DNA from: Trochalopteron elliotii
Taxonomy: Eukaryota; Chordata; Aves; Passeriformes; Leiothrichidae
NCBI GenBank assembly: GCA_024734555.1
Contig: JANPWX010000130.1
Span: 25,626 to 89,625, forward strand
Length of the DNA stretch: 64,000 bases
Direction: 5' to 3'
The translations under genes were made by a program, and so were the position numbers. Below the pieces are notes generated by a model, which saw nothing but the letters and a program-made list of their open reading frames with translations, made no database searches and was not told the origin of the DNA. Shown here in pieces: positions 25,330 to 38,386 of the stretch (the first letter of the stretch is position 1; the number at the start of each line of letters is the position of its first letter).

Positions 25330-25377
<48 letters not shown>

Positions 25378-26050
25378 CTATGCCCAAATGGGATGTAAAG
25401 TAGCTCAACATTTATGCAGAAATGTTCAGGTAGGTTGAGAGTAACCTTTTACACCTTTGTGCATGAATGAAAGCTGATGTTGAACTCTCAGATCCCTTGA
25501 GACTCAAGGTTAATCTGCCAAGAGAAGTCATAATGCAATGGTAATATTTTCCACCTGTTGAAATCAGTTTATTAATTTTAAAACTTTGTACCTTCTTTCC
25601 TTGACTATTTATGTAGAAATACTAGTGTGCCCTTCACTTAGTAAAAAGCACACAGAGGAATATTGGCACTATATCCCTTTAGCTCCTTTAATATGCCTCT
25701 GTCAGAATTTCTTCCAGCATGATTAAAGGATGTGAAGGGTTGAGCACAGAAAGTTGTATTATCTACACAAGGGCATGTCTCAGGCTCCTGTTGTACCCAA
25801 GGCTGAAATTTAAACTCTTCAAACTTTTTTTTTATATTCACCTATTTGCACATTGCTCTCTTTATGTGCCTCCAGCTGCATTCCAGAGCTTTGTTGTACA
25901 GTGGAAACACCAAATTCATGAATGCAAGAAAGAATGTGACTATGTGATGGTTCATGGTCAGCCTGATAGTTATAAAATTAAAAGCTGTCCCCTCCTTCAG
26001 TGTTTTACTGAGACTTCCACTTAAAACAGATAGAAATTTTAAAAAACTAG
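24100..26050. other. Intergenic AT-rich DNA, no gene recognised
   Basis: Apart from the trinucleotide microsatellite at 25252-25376, this is AT-rich sequence (especially 24480-24680) without recognisable features. Confidence 0.6.
25252..25376. repeat. (TTA)n microsatellite with a 10-N assembly gap
   Basis: About 22 perfect TTA/ATT units on the left and 15 on the right flank N bases at 25320-25329. The true array length is unknown because the gap lies inside the repeat; the fixed 10-N size suggests an unsized or filler gap. Confidence 0.97.
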
Positions 26051-26254
26051 TCTGTGGAAAGAGCCTTTACTTAGCTGGCAGCGCCGATGGGCAAAGCTGG
26101 AGGTCCCAGTCCAGGGGGCCAGACTGAGCTGTTGGTGCTCTCTGGGTATGGGGAGAGCTAATTAATGCCTGCACTGCCAAAACTAATCAACACCCACACT
26201 GCTTGCAGGGTGGCAGCATCTCACAGCCTGGGGCTGGCCAGTAGCATGGAGGAG

Positions 26255-26398
26255 TGGAAATGATTTGTGAGTGTCTGGAGAGTTCACGGGTGGAAATGAT
26301 TTGTGGGTGACTGTAGACTTTGGGGGTGGAAATGATTTGTGAGTGTCTGGAGAGTTCAGGGGTGGAAATGATTTGTGAGTGACTGGAGAGTTCCCAGT
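26255..26398. repeat. 36-bp minisatellite, four copies
   Basis: Copies start at 26255, 26291, 26327 and 26363, each beginning TGGAAATGATTTGTG and continuing with a variant of AGTGTCTGGAGAGTTC. The third and fourth differ by few bases. Because 36 is a multiple of three, an open frame with a repeated THKSFPP motif appears on the minus strand, which I consider incidental. Confidence 0.95.
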
Positions 26399-26399
26399 T

Positions 26400-28735
26400 C
26401 TCAGCACTCTCCTTCACAAGATGTAACTTGGGCTTGTGTAAATGGGGCTGTGGCTCCTGCAGTGGTTTTGCCCAGAGTGAGTGATGGCAGCATCCAGGGG
26501 AAATCGACAGCAGCTTCATGTGGTCTCATTCTTTTATTATTTATCTGTTTTCTGCAATCTCCCTGGTCCTGTAGCAAGAGAGGAATAAGTTTTCTTGCAG
26601 TGAAATCAAACCATGGAAGGTGCTGTGGTTCTGAATGCAGTCTGTACTGCCATAGCTCATACGAGTGGTGAGGGAGGTGTATTTGGAGGGGGAAAAAGGA
26701 GAGCTGAAATAATGTTCTTGGGTTGCTTTTCCTGGGAAGGTGCATAGGCTGCACTGGTTGCAGGGGAAACTTTGGTCCTTTCCCCACCTCCACATCAGCC
26801 TTGTGAGGGAGCTGCAGCCTTGGAGCAGACATTGAGGTGGGCGCTTGCTGCAGGTCCGCCCACGTGGAGCAGGGGGAAGACATCCATGTTTAACAAGGCG
26901 TTCAACACTGGCCAGACTCCTTCAGCTGCAAGGCAAGACCAGCACTTCCACAAGCCATGGACCACGAAACATGATCTCTCCTTGCCCTAGTGAAGGTATC
27001 TGGTTACTTTTCCAGAGGAGGACAAGGACTGATGTTGCACTTTGCTAGATAGATGGGGCTGAGCTGACACCCCCTCACCCCTGCAAATGCTTAATGCCTC
27101 TTGACTAAAGAGAGTCACTTCTAAACTGCAGAAGATGTATGGCTGTGGGCTGAAACCAATGGATTTATTTTCAATTTATCCTGTGGGTATGGAGGCACTC
27201 CAGATTGTGTTTTCTGGTAGTAGGCAAAAGATACCTCATTTATTTTCTCATTCCATTTCTCAAAACACTTTTGCATGATCCTTTAGATATTTAAAGCAAG
27301 CTTTGAGTTTAAAAAAAATTCAGTTTCTTTATAAATATCACTACCTTGTAAAGGGCATCAGAAAGCAACAGGCCTAAAATCTCAGTAGTGAAAAAATTAA
27401 TTTACACTTGTGAAAACTAATGGTAATGATATGGTGTAATGGAATAACTTCAAGTTTATCTTTTAGAGGGCTTCTCAAATTTTCATAAATTATGCTTAAA
27501 CAACAGCAGTTTGAATTCAGTGTGAAAACTGAAACTGAGTTTCAAACTGAATCTCACTCAGATTTCTTTTTAATATTCTCCCATAGCTGACTTCCCACTT
27601 GAGGAAGAAAGTGAATGTTTCTTTATCTGTTTTCATTTTGTTTATTTTTTTTTTAAATACTAATACTAACAAAAATGATGAACCTATAAAACTGATCTCA
27701 ACTCAAGACCTGGAAATTATGAGGCTTTGAGTAAATTACTGCTAAGCTTAGGTCACGTTTTTGGTTAGAAGTTTGTTTCTCTGTGTTTTGTGATGTGTTT
27801 TGGTTTGGGTTGGTTTTTGCCATCATAGTGATCAAAGGTTGAGGTGAAATGTTAATTATATTGCATTACAAACCAGTTCCTTCAGCAAGGAGTTCTGAGC
27901 CAAATGCAGGGACTGTAGAAAGGGACTAATTGGAGGCAGTGTGGAGACTGCCCTGGATGCTGCCCTCATGTTTACATGAGTCTGGTGGGGTAGGTGAGTG
28001 TAAGGATGGAGCTGATGCAAGTGTCATTCAAGCATGTTATTCATCCCATTTTATAACTTTTTAGATAGTTAAGTTGGTATGTTAGAAAGAAAATTAAATC
28101 CTTGCTGACATAAAAATAACTCTTAACAGTGAAGCCTGAAAAAGAAACTGTTATCCTTTATTCCATGAGTGTTGACAACTTCAAGACTTTGAAATGCAAG
28201 TCCATCCTCTCCCACAGCTGAGAGGAGAGTGTAAATTAGACTAATCAAACCTGTTGCCCCTTGTTCTGTTGAAAAATGAGCAATTGAAGGCTTTTAATCC
28301 AAAAGGGTTTAGGTAAAATCAAAGCTTAACTCAAAAGAAATAAATATTTATGTAAAATAAAAAGGCTGTTAGAACCATTGCCTTTCAACAGAGCAAAAGT
28401 CTTCACCTATATATTCCTAGTAAATATTCCTAATCAAATAGAAGTTGGCTATGGCTTCTCTTCTAATGCCAGCATGACCTTGCATTATTTTTGTGATAGG
28501 AATACCTGACATTTGGTGACTTCTCCCATTTCCTCACACTTATATTCTGCCTTGTGCCATATGGCTGCAGCATGAGAGTTTCTATGACTATCCTGATTAT
28601 GCAGACTGTTCTGCACTGCTTGTGAAGACCACCTGCCTTTAATAATACTGTGTGATTTCTATGTGACTTATGGGAAATTATGTTTGTTGCCATTTTGGCA
28701 TGAACTGACACTTTGCATGCTCTTGGCTTGATGTG
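26400..28735. other. Intergenic DNA, no gene recognised
   Basis: The part 26400-27050 is GC-richer than average and has open frames on both strands (for example 26401-26883 minus, 160 codons) without family signatures. The remainder is AT-rich. No repeat family was identified by eye. Confidence 0.55.
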
Positions 28736-28737
28736 CT

Positions 28738-29020
28738 GGGCTGAAGTGACAAAGTTAAGGCAAATGACAAGGAGTAATGGTTTTAAACTGAAATAGAGTA
28801 GACTCAGACTGGATATAAGGAAGACATTTTTTACCGTGATGAAACACTGGAAAAGGCTTCCCAGAGAGGTGGTAGATGCCTCATCCCTGGAAACATTCAA
28901 GGTCAGGTTGGATGGGGCTCTGAGCAACCTGATCTAATTGAGAATGTCCCAGCAAGATTATACAGCAGGATTGGGCTAGGGAAAGGGCTTTAATAGTCTC
29001 TTCCACCCAGAATGACTTGA
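28738..29020 (+). mobile_element. CR1 LINE 3' fragment, diverged
   Basis: The sequence follows the CR1 3' consensus: GGAGTAATGGTTTTAAACTG, GGATATAAGGAAGACATTTT, GGCTTCCCAGAGAGGTGGT, TCCCTGGAAACATTCAAGGT, then a degraded end around CCACCCAGAATGACTTGATG. + orientation and 5'-truncated. The end lacks a clean ATTCTGTG tail. Confidence 0.9.
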
Positions 29021-31964
29021 TGAGATAGCAGGTCCAGCACATGGATGAGGAGAATTCCCTTCACATGCTTCACCATATCTTCAAACACTTCTGTTTCTAG
29101 GTGTTAATGAGAGAACAAACACTGGTATGAACCCAGAAACAGTTCCTTGCAGCTGCCATATTTGTTAGATCCTTGAAAATCCCCTTGATACTTGGATATT
29201 ACATGCTCCATGCACTGCCACTCCAGGCAGTGCTACAGGCCAAAGCATTTCTAAAGGTCTGAGCAAAAAACAAACCCAGCAGCACTGCTGCATGAGGAGC
29301 AGCTGATGTCTGAGAGGATGAAGTCTCTGCACTGGAGCAAGGCTTCAAACTGAACCCTGGTGTGTAAGAATGGGGCTGGAAACAATTCATGGCAACCTTC
29401 ACCCCGTGAAGGAAAGATGTAAAACAAGAATGAGAAGTTGCTGGTTTGTTTTTTTTTTTTCCTAATTAAAACTTCAGGTGGTAAAACTCTATTACATTAG
29501 CCCTTCTGAACAGGTGTCAGGCAGAGATCATTGTGCCATATTAAGCAACCCAAGGAGCAGTTAACAGACAACATGGTGAAAATGTTTGTTTGGGTTTGTG
29601 TTTTGTTAAGGTTTTTAACTAAAAAGGTGTCCTATGTCATACAGCTTCTTGGCATGGAGCCAGGGAAGGTAAAATACAGAGTCAAAAATCATCAAAGGTC
29701 CTGGTTTTGCTGGGCCTGTACTCCATGTGCAGTGGGAAAAAATCCGTGCAGGACCAGAGGAGAAAGTCCATAAAACCCATCTGGCTGTAGGGTGCTCTTC
29801 TGGCCCATGACAATCCAGCTTCACCCAAGGAGTGATGCAGTGTGCCACTAAAGTGACTTTTATGCAACAGCCTGTCCTGTCAATGCTACCAAGTGCTCCA
29901 TGGTTTCTGGGTGTATTCTGTGCTTCAGAGCAGTACAGCAGTGTCCTGAGAGGCCCAAAAGCCCTCACTGAATGTATCTTCCCAGATGGAGAGGAGGATC
30001 TTACTGTGCCTCTTGGCAAAAACATTGTCAAGTAAACATTGCAAGGGTTAAAATGTTATCAATTTCAATTTAGGTAATTTCTCAGTTAAATATGCCGCCA
30101 AGTTAAATATAGGCTATGCAGGACACCTTTAAAACCTTGAGCTTCTTCCCACTGCCAAAGAAGCAACAGTTTCTAAAGTGGGATTTTCAACATTTCCTGG
30201 GTTTGTAGATCTTGAACTGGTAGTTCTTATAGTGACAAGCCCCTAGAGGCTTTCTTATTATGGAGTTGGCAGAGTAAATTATTGTTACCTATATTAATTA
30301 TTTCTACCTATGATCCAGTTACAAGGATATTATGAAAGAAAACACAAGTAGGAAGCCCGGGTGTAGCCTGCAGGAAATGGTTAAGGAAACCCTAACTCTA
30401 AAAGGAGATTGTGCTTCCCTAGGCATTTTTGAAAAGCAGAAACTGTCATAAATAAAAAAAGAAATTAATAAAAAGCCCCAGACAAAGCACAATCTAAAAG
30501 TATGACTGTGAGATTTAGTGGCCAACAGTTGCTCTTTTAAGAGATGTGTGCAGTTGAAGCAGTTGCTTGCCCAGACAAGTAGAGTGCTGGGGATCTGCTT
30601 GTATTAGATGCTTTGACTCCCTGCCACTAATACCATTATTTATAGTGTGGCACAAGCAAAGTGACTTATTCCAACAGGCACCAAATAGGTGGGTAATATT
30701 TTTACACTCTGATGTTTCAGTGGCAAGTAACCAAAGAGGACTTGCATTAGTCATGGTCACTTAAAAAAAAAAAAAAAGATCCTTCAACTCTTTCCTCTGT
30801 TTCATCAGTTATATAAGCAACACATTTTTGTGATTAGAGCTACAGTTTTTTCCCTTCTAAAGATGTCACATAACTTTCAAAGACCCCAGTGTTCAGCTTA
30901 ACAGCTGCTCTTGCTTTTTTAAACCAGGCTTCTTCATTCATAAGAACTGTAAGGGGAATGTGTGTATAGCACCTAACAAAGAATTCCCCTGACCTCTTAC
31001 TGGATAGGTAGGTGCCACCAGTACTTAGATATACTTTGCTTTTTATCCTTTTTGAAGAACAGTTTTATATTGTTCCTCCATGGAGCGTTGGCTGTTTGAA
31101 ACTCCCAAAAATACCACACACGGCACACGGACAGCAGAATCATCAGTTTTTGTTGTGCAAAACATTTGTCCTTGGGGCTGTGCACTCTGCTTTTCTGCTG
31201 GCAGCATTTGTGCAATTGCCTTTGACACCTGGATGGGGTGAGGAGGGTAAATGCTGGGCATTAGAGGAATGAGCTGCTTGCAGGTTCAGGCCTTGAGCAC
31301 TTACAAGAGAGAAATGGGAGGAAATGGCAAGCAGGACAAAAAGGTCTTAAAAACACAGTGTGGTGTGTCACTGCCTTAACCTGGCTTTAATTTATGTCTT
31401 GGTTATAGTCAGTAATGATACATGTTGCTACTTTCATAAGTGGGATAACAAAACCCCTCAACTCAGGACAGTAATATTTAGAAAAAAATCCTTTTTCATT
31501 GGTTATTGTTTGTATTTTTGCCTTTCTGAGTTATCTCCAAGAGGAAAATATGTTTAAACTAAGATATTTTGGATTTGAGCAGAACAGGCAGTGTGACACA
31601 TGTGACAACTTTTTCACATCTTCATTTTAATATACAAGTGTTTTAGCAACCTGGAGTTACAAAAATGCTTTTGTCCTCTGCTACTGCCTTTGCAAACATG
31701 TCTCCTGATGTGTTAGACATCATTTAAGGTTCTCAGAGGAAGAATGAACACCTCGGGAAGTGACATTCCTCACTTCTGAAGTGGTTGTGTAATTTTCAGG
31801 CCTGTTCTTTCACTAGTTCACAGCTCAGGTTCTAAATGGGAGTAAAAGTCTGTACTGAGAGATGGGACTAGCTTTCCCTCTTATTCTGAATTGTCCCTGA
31901 ACATATTTGCCAAATATCTGCTGAGCCATGGCAATGTCACTGCTTCTCAACAGTTTGCCTAGTC

Positions 31965-32090
31965 CACTTCGTTTTGTTTGTTTGTTTTTGTGGATTGGGG
32001 GTTTTGGGGTTTTTTTTGTTTGTTTGTTTTTGGTTTGGTGGGGTTTTTTTGTTTGTTTGTTTGGGGTTTTTTGTGGGTTTCTTTGTGTTA
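31965..32090. repeat. T/G-rich low-complexity tract with G-runs
   Basis: Repeated TTTG units interspersed with runs of four or five G, including GGGGGTTTTGGGG near 31998. The spacing of G-runs would permit a G-quadruplex on the + strand. Open frames across it are artefacts of composition. Confidence 0.85.
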
Positions 32091-32587
32091 ATATTTTTAA
32101 GATGGGGAATGTCATCATGCAAAGATAAAGATAAAATCCAGCAAAATGACTTTTGCATCTTACGGCTGCAGCTGTATCTAAAGGAAAATGCTCAGCTGGT
32201 GTCTTGCTGCAGTTTTTAATTTTCCAGTGGATTTCTGACAACTTACCCCAGTGAAGGGCCTGCCCTTTCCTCCACAACTATCGAGTTACATTGACCAAGC
32301 ATTCTACATGCAACAGAAAGGTGCAGCAAATTATGATTAGTAACATCAGCTGAATACCAGCTCTGAAAAAAGGGCTTCAGTTATATTTTTATGACTTATT
32401 TACAGTGAGCAAGAAATGCAGTTAATCAGGTATTTTAGTACTCCCATTAAGAAAATTAGTCTACTGGTGTCAGGACTGCTTACATTGTTATGCAAGGGCT
32501 GAGTGTACTAATAACTCATGACACAGAGTGCTAAAAGTTTGTATTAAGTCAGGAGAAATGATCCAAGAATCTGGAGAAAACGGTCTA

Positions 32588-32636
32588 AAAAAACCCAACA
32601 AACAAACAAAACCCAAAATCAACCAAACAATCAAAA
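32588..32636. repeat. A/C-rich low-complexity tract
   Basis: Repeated AAAC units (aaacaaacaaaaccc and similar), the complement of the T/G-rich tracts elsewhere in the window. Confidence 0.8.
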
Positions 32637-34021
32637 CGCTACACACTCACCCAGTCTGATTTTGTGCCTGCCTTGGGCTTGAGCTGTCTCTTCCTAAAGC
32701 TCATGACATAAGCAAAGTGCAGAGGAGCTTAGGGAAAGAGGTGCCTCTCTGGCTTTGCACCAGGAAAAAGGAAACCTTTGGGGTGTCAGGGCCTTGGTCA
32801 CCTCCATTTTGCCTGACTGTCTGTGCCTTCAGGCAGGCAGGAGAGATCCCACTCTCCAGGCACTGTGAAAATGCTGTTGGTGAGGAGGTTCCAAGGCTGT
32901 TGTTGTGGGGTGCTTGAGTGGGGGTTTGTCACCACTGAGCAAATCACTTTTTTCTTCTTGGTCCTGGAGTGCCTAACCCAGGCTTCCCTTGATTGCATTG
33001 TCTGTGGCTTTCTTGGGGATGGGAAAATTGTTAGTGGGGAACTCAGCAGACAAAAGCTTTAGCATTCCACAGTACAGGGTTTTTTCACTGTTTATGTGGG
33101 GTGATGAATGTAACATGAAGAGCAATTGCAGATCTTATTCCTCCATTCTCCATATTTTTAGTTGAGTTTAACTTCTCCAGATGGAATCCCATATGTTTCA
33201 GCATTTGGCTGAAGCCAGATCAGTGAGAGTCCTTGACCCTAGTTTTTGTCTTGGAAGGGAAGGGCAGTATGTTTACAGGTGTTTGTGACAGTGCAATTTC
33301 TCCTCAGTGTCTTCTCTGCTGTGTATAAACCCTCTGGCTGCTAATTGCACGTTGTTGAGTGGGCTGCTTTGGTGTGCACAACAACAGGTCTGAGAATGCA
33401 GGCCTGAAAACTCATCTCCTCAACTCAGCCTTCGAGCAGCAGATAAAATTCTGTGTGACTGTTGCAGTGGGTAGATGTGTTTTGCTTCATTTTTGTGGTA
33501 GCACATTGTAAGATACACAATTTTTACTGACTTACAACTTGAGAGCTACTTCCAGAGTTCAGTCTATAAGCCTCTGGGAGGGCTTTGCAATAGCTGCCTT
33601 TTTTTTGGTTTTTCTTTTTCTTAAAAGGGGGGTTTAGGCATTTCAGCTATGATAGGACTGAATTTCATGCTGCTCTAGTATCAGACATTACTACCTAAAA
33701 TAGTTCCACCCCACTGTGGGGCGAGCCAGTTTCCCTTATGCTGCAGTGGACAGCAGCTCACTGGGAGAAGGGCAGTGCAGGGGCACACCCAAGCTGCTCA
33801 GCAAAAAATCCACTCACACAGCCATCTGCAGATGAAAGTTAGGGATTACTCACCAGAAAGATCAGTTGATAACATTTAATAACACTTCTGGTAGGATTTA
33901 TGACAGAGAAAGCCCCATGTTTTGCGTAACCTTTCCTGATGAGGTATTTCTAGCCAAAGCAGTCTCTGATAAGATTTTGAGTTGTCCTCTCAGGTTTTTC
34001 CTTAAATACTTCACAGTCATC

Positions 34022-34222
34022 ATAGAATGGCTTGTGTTGGAAAGGGTTTTAAAGGTCATCTTGTTCCAACCCCTTGCCATGGGCAGGGACACCTTTCACC
34101 AGGTCAGGTTGCTCAGTGCCCCATCCAGCCTGGCCTTGAGCACTGCCAGTCTTTTGTCACATGGGAGGTGCTTCACCCCTCTCATCACCTTGATGGCCTC
34201 CACCAGACACTCCAGGAGGTAT
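34022..34222 (-). mobile_element. CR1 LINE fragment with internal deletion
   Basis: Reading left to right this is the reverse complement of a CR1 3' end: CATAGAATGGCTTGTGTTGG, GGTTTTAAAGGTCATCTTGT, CCATGGGCAGGGACACCTTT, CAGCCTGGCCTTGAGCACTG. After that block the sequence jumps to a more 5' consensus block (GGGAGGTGCTTCACCCCTCT, then GATGGCCTCCACCAGACACT), so roughly 200-250 bp of the element are missing. Orientation is minus. Confidence 0.9.
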
Positions 34223-37200
34223 TGGTTTTATTCATCTTAAAGGGGACTAAAATATCTGAGTATTTTTAATGATTAAAAAAAAATAATAAATTGCTGAGAC
34301 TGTGGAACTGCCACAAAATTGACTCCTTAACCCACTGATAATGGCACAGCATTTCCAGTATGTTCTGTGGAAGCTGGATAAAGGTAGAGGTTTTGAACCT
34401 GGTGAAAGTTATCCAGGGTCAGAGAAGTGTGTGGCAAGCAGTTAAAGAGGATCCATCTCTTTCTACTGATTTCAGGATGACCACAAGCCCAGTGTTGCAT
34501 ATAAAGCATCATCCCTCTCTGGGCAGATAGGTCCTCCTCTTCAGTGAGTATTTTTCCTCTACAACAGACCCAGCCACAACTTATTGTCAGATGAAGACTG
34601 GAGAGGATGATGAGTGCTGCCCTGAAGCTGATGCATTCCAGCTTTCTTTCAGGAGTACAAGCTGGAGATGGGATAGCACTCAGGCTTGTGACTGAGCATG
34701 GCCAGGAGTGTGCAGGGATCCCCTGTGATCCCAGAGGTACCCAAGGAATGCACATGGAAAGCTGTGGCCATTAAAAGAAAAAGGAAGGTAGCTATAAACC
34801 TATACTGTGAAGAAATTACTGTAGAAAGATTGCATCTGATTTAATTATATGTACTTGGATGAAAATGTATAAAAGATTGTAAATCTCAATGGTTGAGAGT
34901 CAAGCTGCAAATATGAATGAATATCCTCATTACTGTAGATAGCTACATCTAATAAACTAAAGTCCAGGTATGAATTTGATACAAATTTTTTTACAAATTT
35001 GCTATACAAATGCATAGAAGGGTTTAATTTGTTTTTAAATGGAACTTACCTAGTTTTTAGTCTAAGAGATATGACTTTTGCTTCTCTAGTCTTTGTCAAA
35101 GATCAAGGCACCATTTCTGTAGGTGCTGAAGAGGTTGCTAAGAAGAGCATTGTTGCAGAGGCCTTACAATGCCAAGGTGGTGGTTGCAAATGAACAACTC
35201 ATTCTTTCCTCTCCCCCATCAAAACCCCACCCAAGACAATGTTCTGGGGATAGGTAACTTGTGAGGCATAAACAAATTGCCTGTGCCAGTGCTGATGCCT
35301 TAGCTGCTGTGAAATGGAGGGGAAGAATAACTTACTTAAATCCAAACATTTTGTGTGTCCAAATATCCAACTCCTTTGGAGTTGGCTTCAAGTCCCTGCT
35401 GCATGGTGGAGTATCAGGGGTTTCACATTGACTTTCCATATCACACTATCTGTATTGTGATCCCCTGCCTTTGTTAAATGAACCTGCCTCTTGCCTTTGG
35501 GAGTCTTGCATGAGTTTTTAGTTTAGCACAAGGGCTGTGGATGGGTCTTGAAGGAGTTGGGTTTGGAGTATTTATCTAAATTCAAGTAGAATTGAAATAA
35601 GCATTCCAGTGACAGGGTTGTTCTCTGAAACACGGTGTGCCTGGCACCGAGAACACCAGCAGTGACACTGCTTCTAATGCTTCACACTGCCCTTTTGACA
35701 TGTAACTTTCTCTGTATCAGTCTTTGAGGATGGAAAAACAAAGCCTTGTCGTGAAGGTGACTGCACAACCACAGAGAGCAGTGGTTTCAGCATGCTTCTG
35801 GCTGGCTCAGTGAAGGGAGAAAACCTTCAAGTAATGTTTGCTGCTGTGGTTGGTGACATTATCAAATTTCCCAGTGCAAATACCTTTGAGAGGAGCAAGC
35901 CTTCAGTTTTTCTTCTTAGGATCATTTAATGAGTCATTATTTACTTTTGTCACATAGCAATACAGAACTTGATTTCTGGGAAAAAAACTGTAACTCTGCC
36001 AAGGTTGTTGCTGAACAGAAGCAGCATATTTACCATAACAAAGTTTAAGCTCCTCACATGGGAAGTTTCCAGATATAACTTTCATTGTGGCTTCATGTTT
36101 TCCACTACGTTCCTGAGGGACAGCAGCTCCTTTCAGATGAGGTCTGCTCAGTAATGAGCTTTGAAAGCTGTTTCTACTTGGAAAGGAGAAATCCACTAAC
36201 AACACAGGAAAAGTACCACAAAAAGTCAGGATGTGAAGCTGGGAGCACTTCAGTTTGTGTTATGACAGCAGGAATTTTAGGATGTAGAGTGTGAGGGGAC
36301 CCTGTGCATTGGTGCCCTCCTGCCCCAGGCTGGGACAGGGTGTACTCCCAGAGTGTGGCCTTGGGCTTTAGTTTCACTACAACCCTTTAGGCCAAGTCGT
36401 TTCAAAGGTCTGTGTTGCTGTTGTCCTGATGAGGTTTGGAGAGCCCTGGGGGAAGAGACTCACTTTTCTTGCTTTAATCTTCACTGATTTGATTCCCCCA
36501 CAGCATGGGGTTTGTTTGGGGATTTTTTATTCTTTTATTTTAATGTTAATTGACAAAGCACATGGGCTAAGCAAGTTTATAGGGTGTTTTCCAGCTTAAC
36601 AGGAGTAGGGTGGATCACATTGTGCCAGTCAAGCCCTGGAGTGATGGGGATCAAATGTTCCTGTAGTCTTAGTCACACTGTGAAAAAGAAGACCCTTCAG
36701 TTCTCCTGAGCAAGAGTGATTTCTAATGCTCAGAAGGTGTCCTTGCAGTGCCAGAGCTGTAGGACAAATAGGCAAAGGAAGAAGTGATATGTTTTTTCCA
36801 GATCAGCCTGGCCTGTTTACTACAGTGGTTTAGGAAGAAGTAGGGAGGAACTTTTGCCCCTGGGAAAGGACGTGAGGTTTGCTGCTGTACCCTCCTGGGC
36901 CGTGCACTCCTTAGGAACTGCACATGCACAGACCTGAGGTTCTGCACGGCTGCAGTGCCAGATCCCATCTGCTATAAATACAGCAAAAGCTGCTGTGATT
37001 TATGCCAGTCAGGGACTTGGTCCAGGGCTAGGCTAAAACTCTGAGACAAGGAAGCCTCTCTGACTTTTATTTCCAAAGACACTAATTTCAGCATTCACGT
37101 TAGGGTTACCTCTTTATCTTCTCCCCTCCTTCCTCTCCTGCTGGTCTTGTACATTCTTGTTTGACCTTTACAACTGTATCAAATGGGATCGAAGCAAAGG

Positions 37201-38385
37201 CTTTAGGGTTTGGTTTGGTGGGTTTTCTTGATGTTTGTTTGTTCAGGATTTTTTGTTGGATTTTTTTTTTGGTTTTTTTTTTTTGTCCCTGACTTTTTTT
37301 AACCTTTTGAGTGTCTACTCCAGTGGAAATATAAGAAGTTTTGGCTTGACCACTGAGGTGTGAACTGAGGTGAACAGTAGTCTGTTCTTAGGATGTCTTT
37401 CTCTTAATCCAAATAGTAATCAATACCTTGCAGCACAAGTCTATGAGAAACTTGCAGCAGCTTTCTTTAAAATAGATCTCACTGAGCAGTCTGCAGTCTC
37501 CTATGTGTGCCTCCCCAGTTCTTGGACTGCTTGGTTGGAAGCTGGGGGTCACCCATGGCATCAGCTCCACCACCTTTGACCATTAGGGCTGTGCAAAATC
37601 TTACATTAAAAATACAGAGTAAGAATCACTTCTCACAAAGGGAGACTGCTGAAATTTGCAAACTGAAAATGGAGGAAGCAATTTTGACTCACGTTCTGTT
37701 TAAAATGATGCTTCTCAGCCAAAGACTACAATTCCCAAGTGTCATCATGAAATCTTGACAATTTGCTCAAACCCCATTCTCATTCAGGAAGTTTGTGATT
37801 AATAGAATTAAGCTCTAATCATACAAAGCATAGGAAAGTATGTGAGAATACCCACCTTTTATGGCATGGCATTTGTTGGCACTCTCAGCTTGGTTGTAGC
37901 AGACAAGATTAAAGGATTAGTAAGTAAGCCAGATACTGAACTGCTGCTGAAATTGTATTTTACCAGTATATTGATTACAGAGGATTTTTAAAGCCTTCAG
38001 AACAATGTCCTGTATCTTTATTTCTATGTTAGCTTATAACTGTATATCTTTAATGAAGTGGAGAGCTTGTTTCATAAGGTAAGTGTGAGGTGTCCTTTTT
38101 GCCAAATCAGTTTGGTCCATTCCTTTGGCTATCTGTGTAGTTTTGGGGTTTTTTTTCTTTTTCTTTCCTACGAAGTTTTCTGTGAAAGAGAAACAGATTT
38201 TGGACAATATTGACACAAGGAGGGAAACCCATGCTGAGGTCTGGTCTTATACTGAGACGAGAGCAAACTTCAGTCTCCTTTGGAGCCTGCTGGCCATACC
38301 TGATACTGTCTGCCAGCCAGCCAATTTCTTTTCTGGAAGATGTTCCAGAACAAAGCCCTGAGGGCTGTTCTCCAAATCCCTGCTT
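34223..38385. other. Intergenic DNA, no gene recognised
   Basis: Single-copy sequence without recognisable exons. The minus-strand open frame at 34327-34755 (142 codons) has no family signature. A T/G-rich tract lies at 37204-37287. Confidence 0.6.
37204..37287. repeat. T/G-rich low-complexity tract
   Basis: Runs of T broken by G pairs and TTTG units, with T-runs of nine or ten; similar in style to the tracts at 31965, 39781 and 46842. Confidence 0.8.
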
Positions 38386-38386
38386 A

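Larger units (their letters stand above)
29021..34020. other. Intergenic DNA, no gene recognised
   Basis: Mixed-composition sequence. A minus-strand open frame of 138 codons (29615-30031) and a plus-strand frame ending IFPDGEEDLTVPLGKNIVK (29832-30035) look more protein-like than most, but neither has splice context nor a family I recognise; a decayed retrocopy is possible. A 15-base A-run occurs at 30763-30777, a T/G tract at 31965-32090 and an A/C tract at 32588-32636. Confidence 0.5.

Noticed and set aside
31994..32015. GGGGTTTT-like runs resembling ciliate telomere repeats
   Set aside because: Only two imperfect copies in a T/G low-complexity tract; vertebrate telomeres use TTAGGG and none is present.
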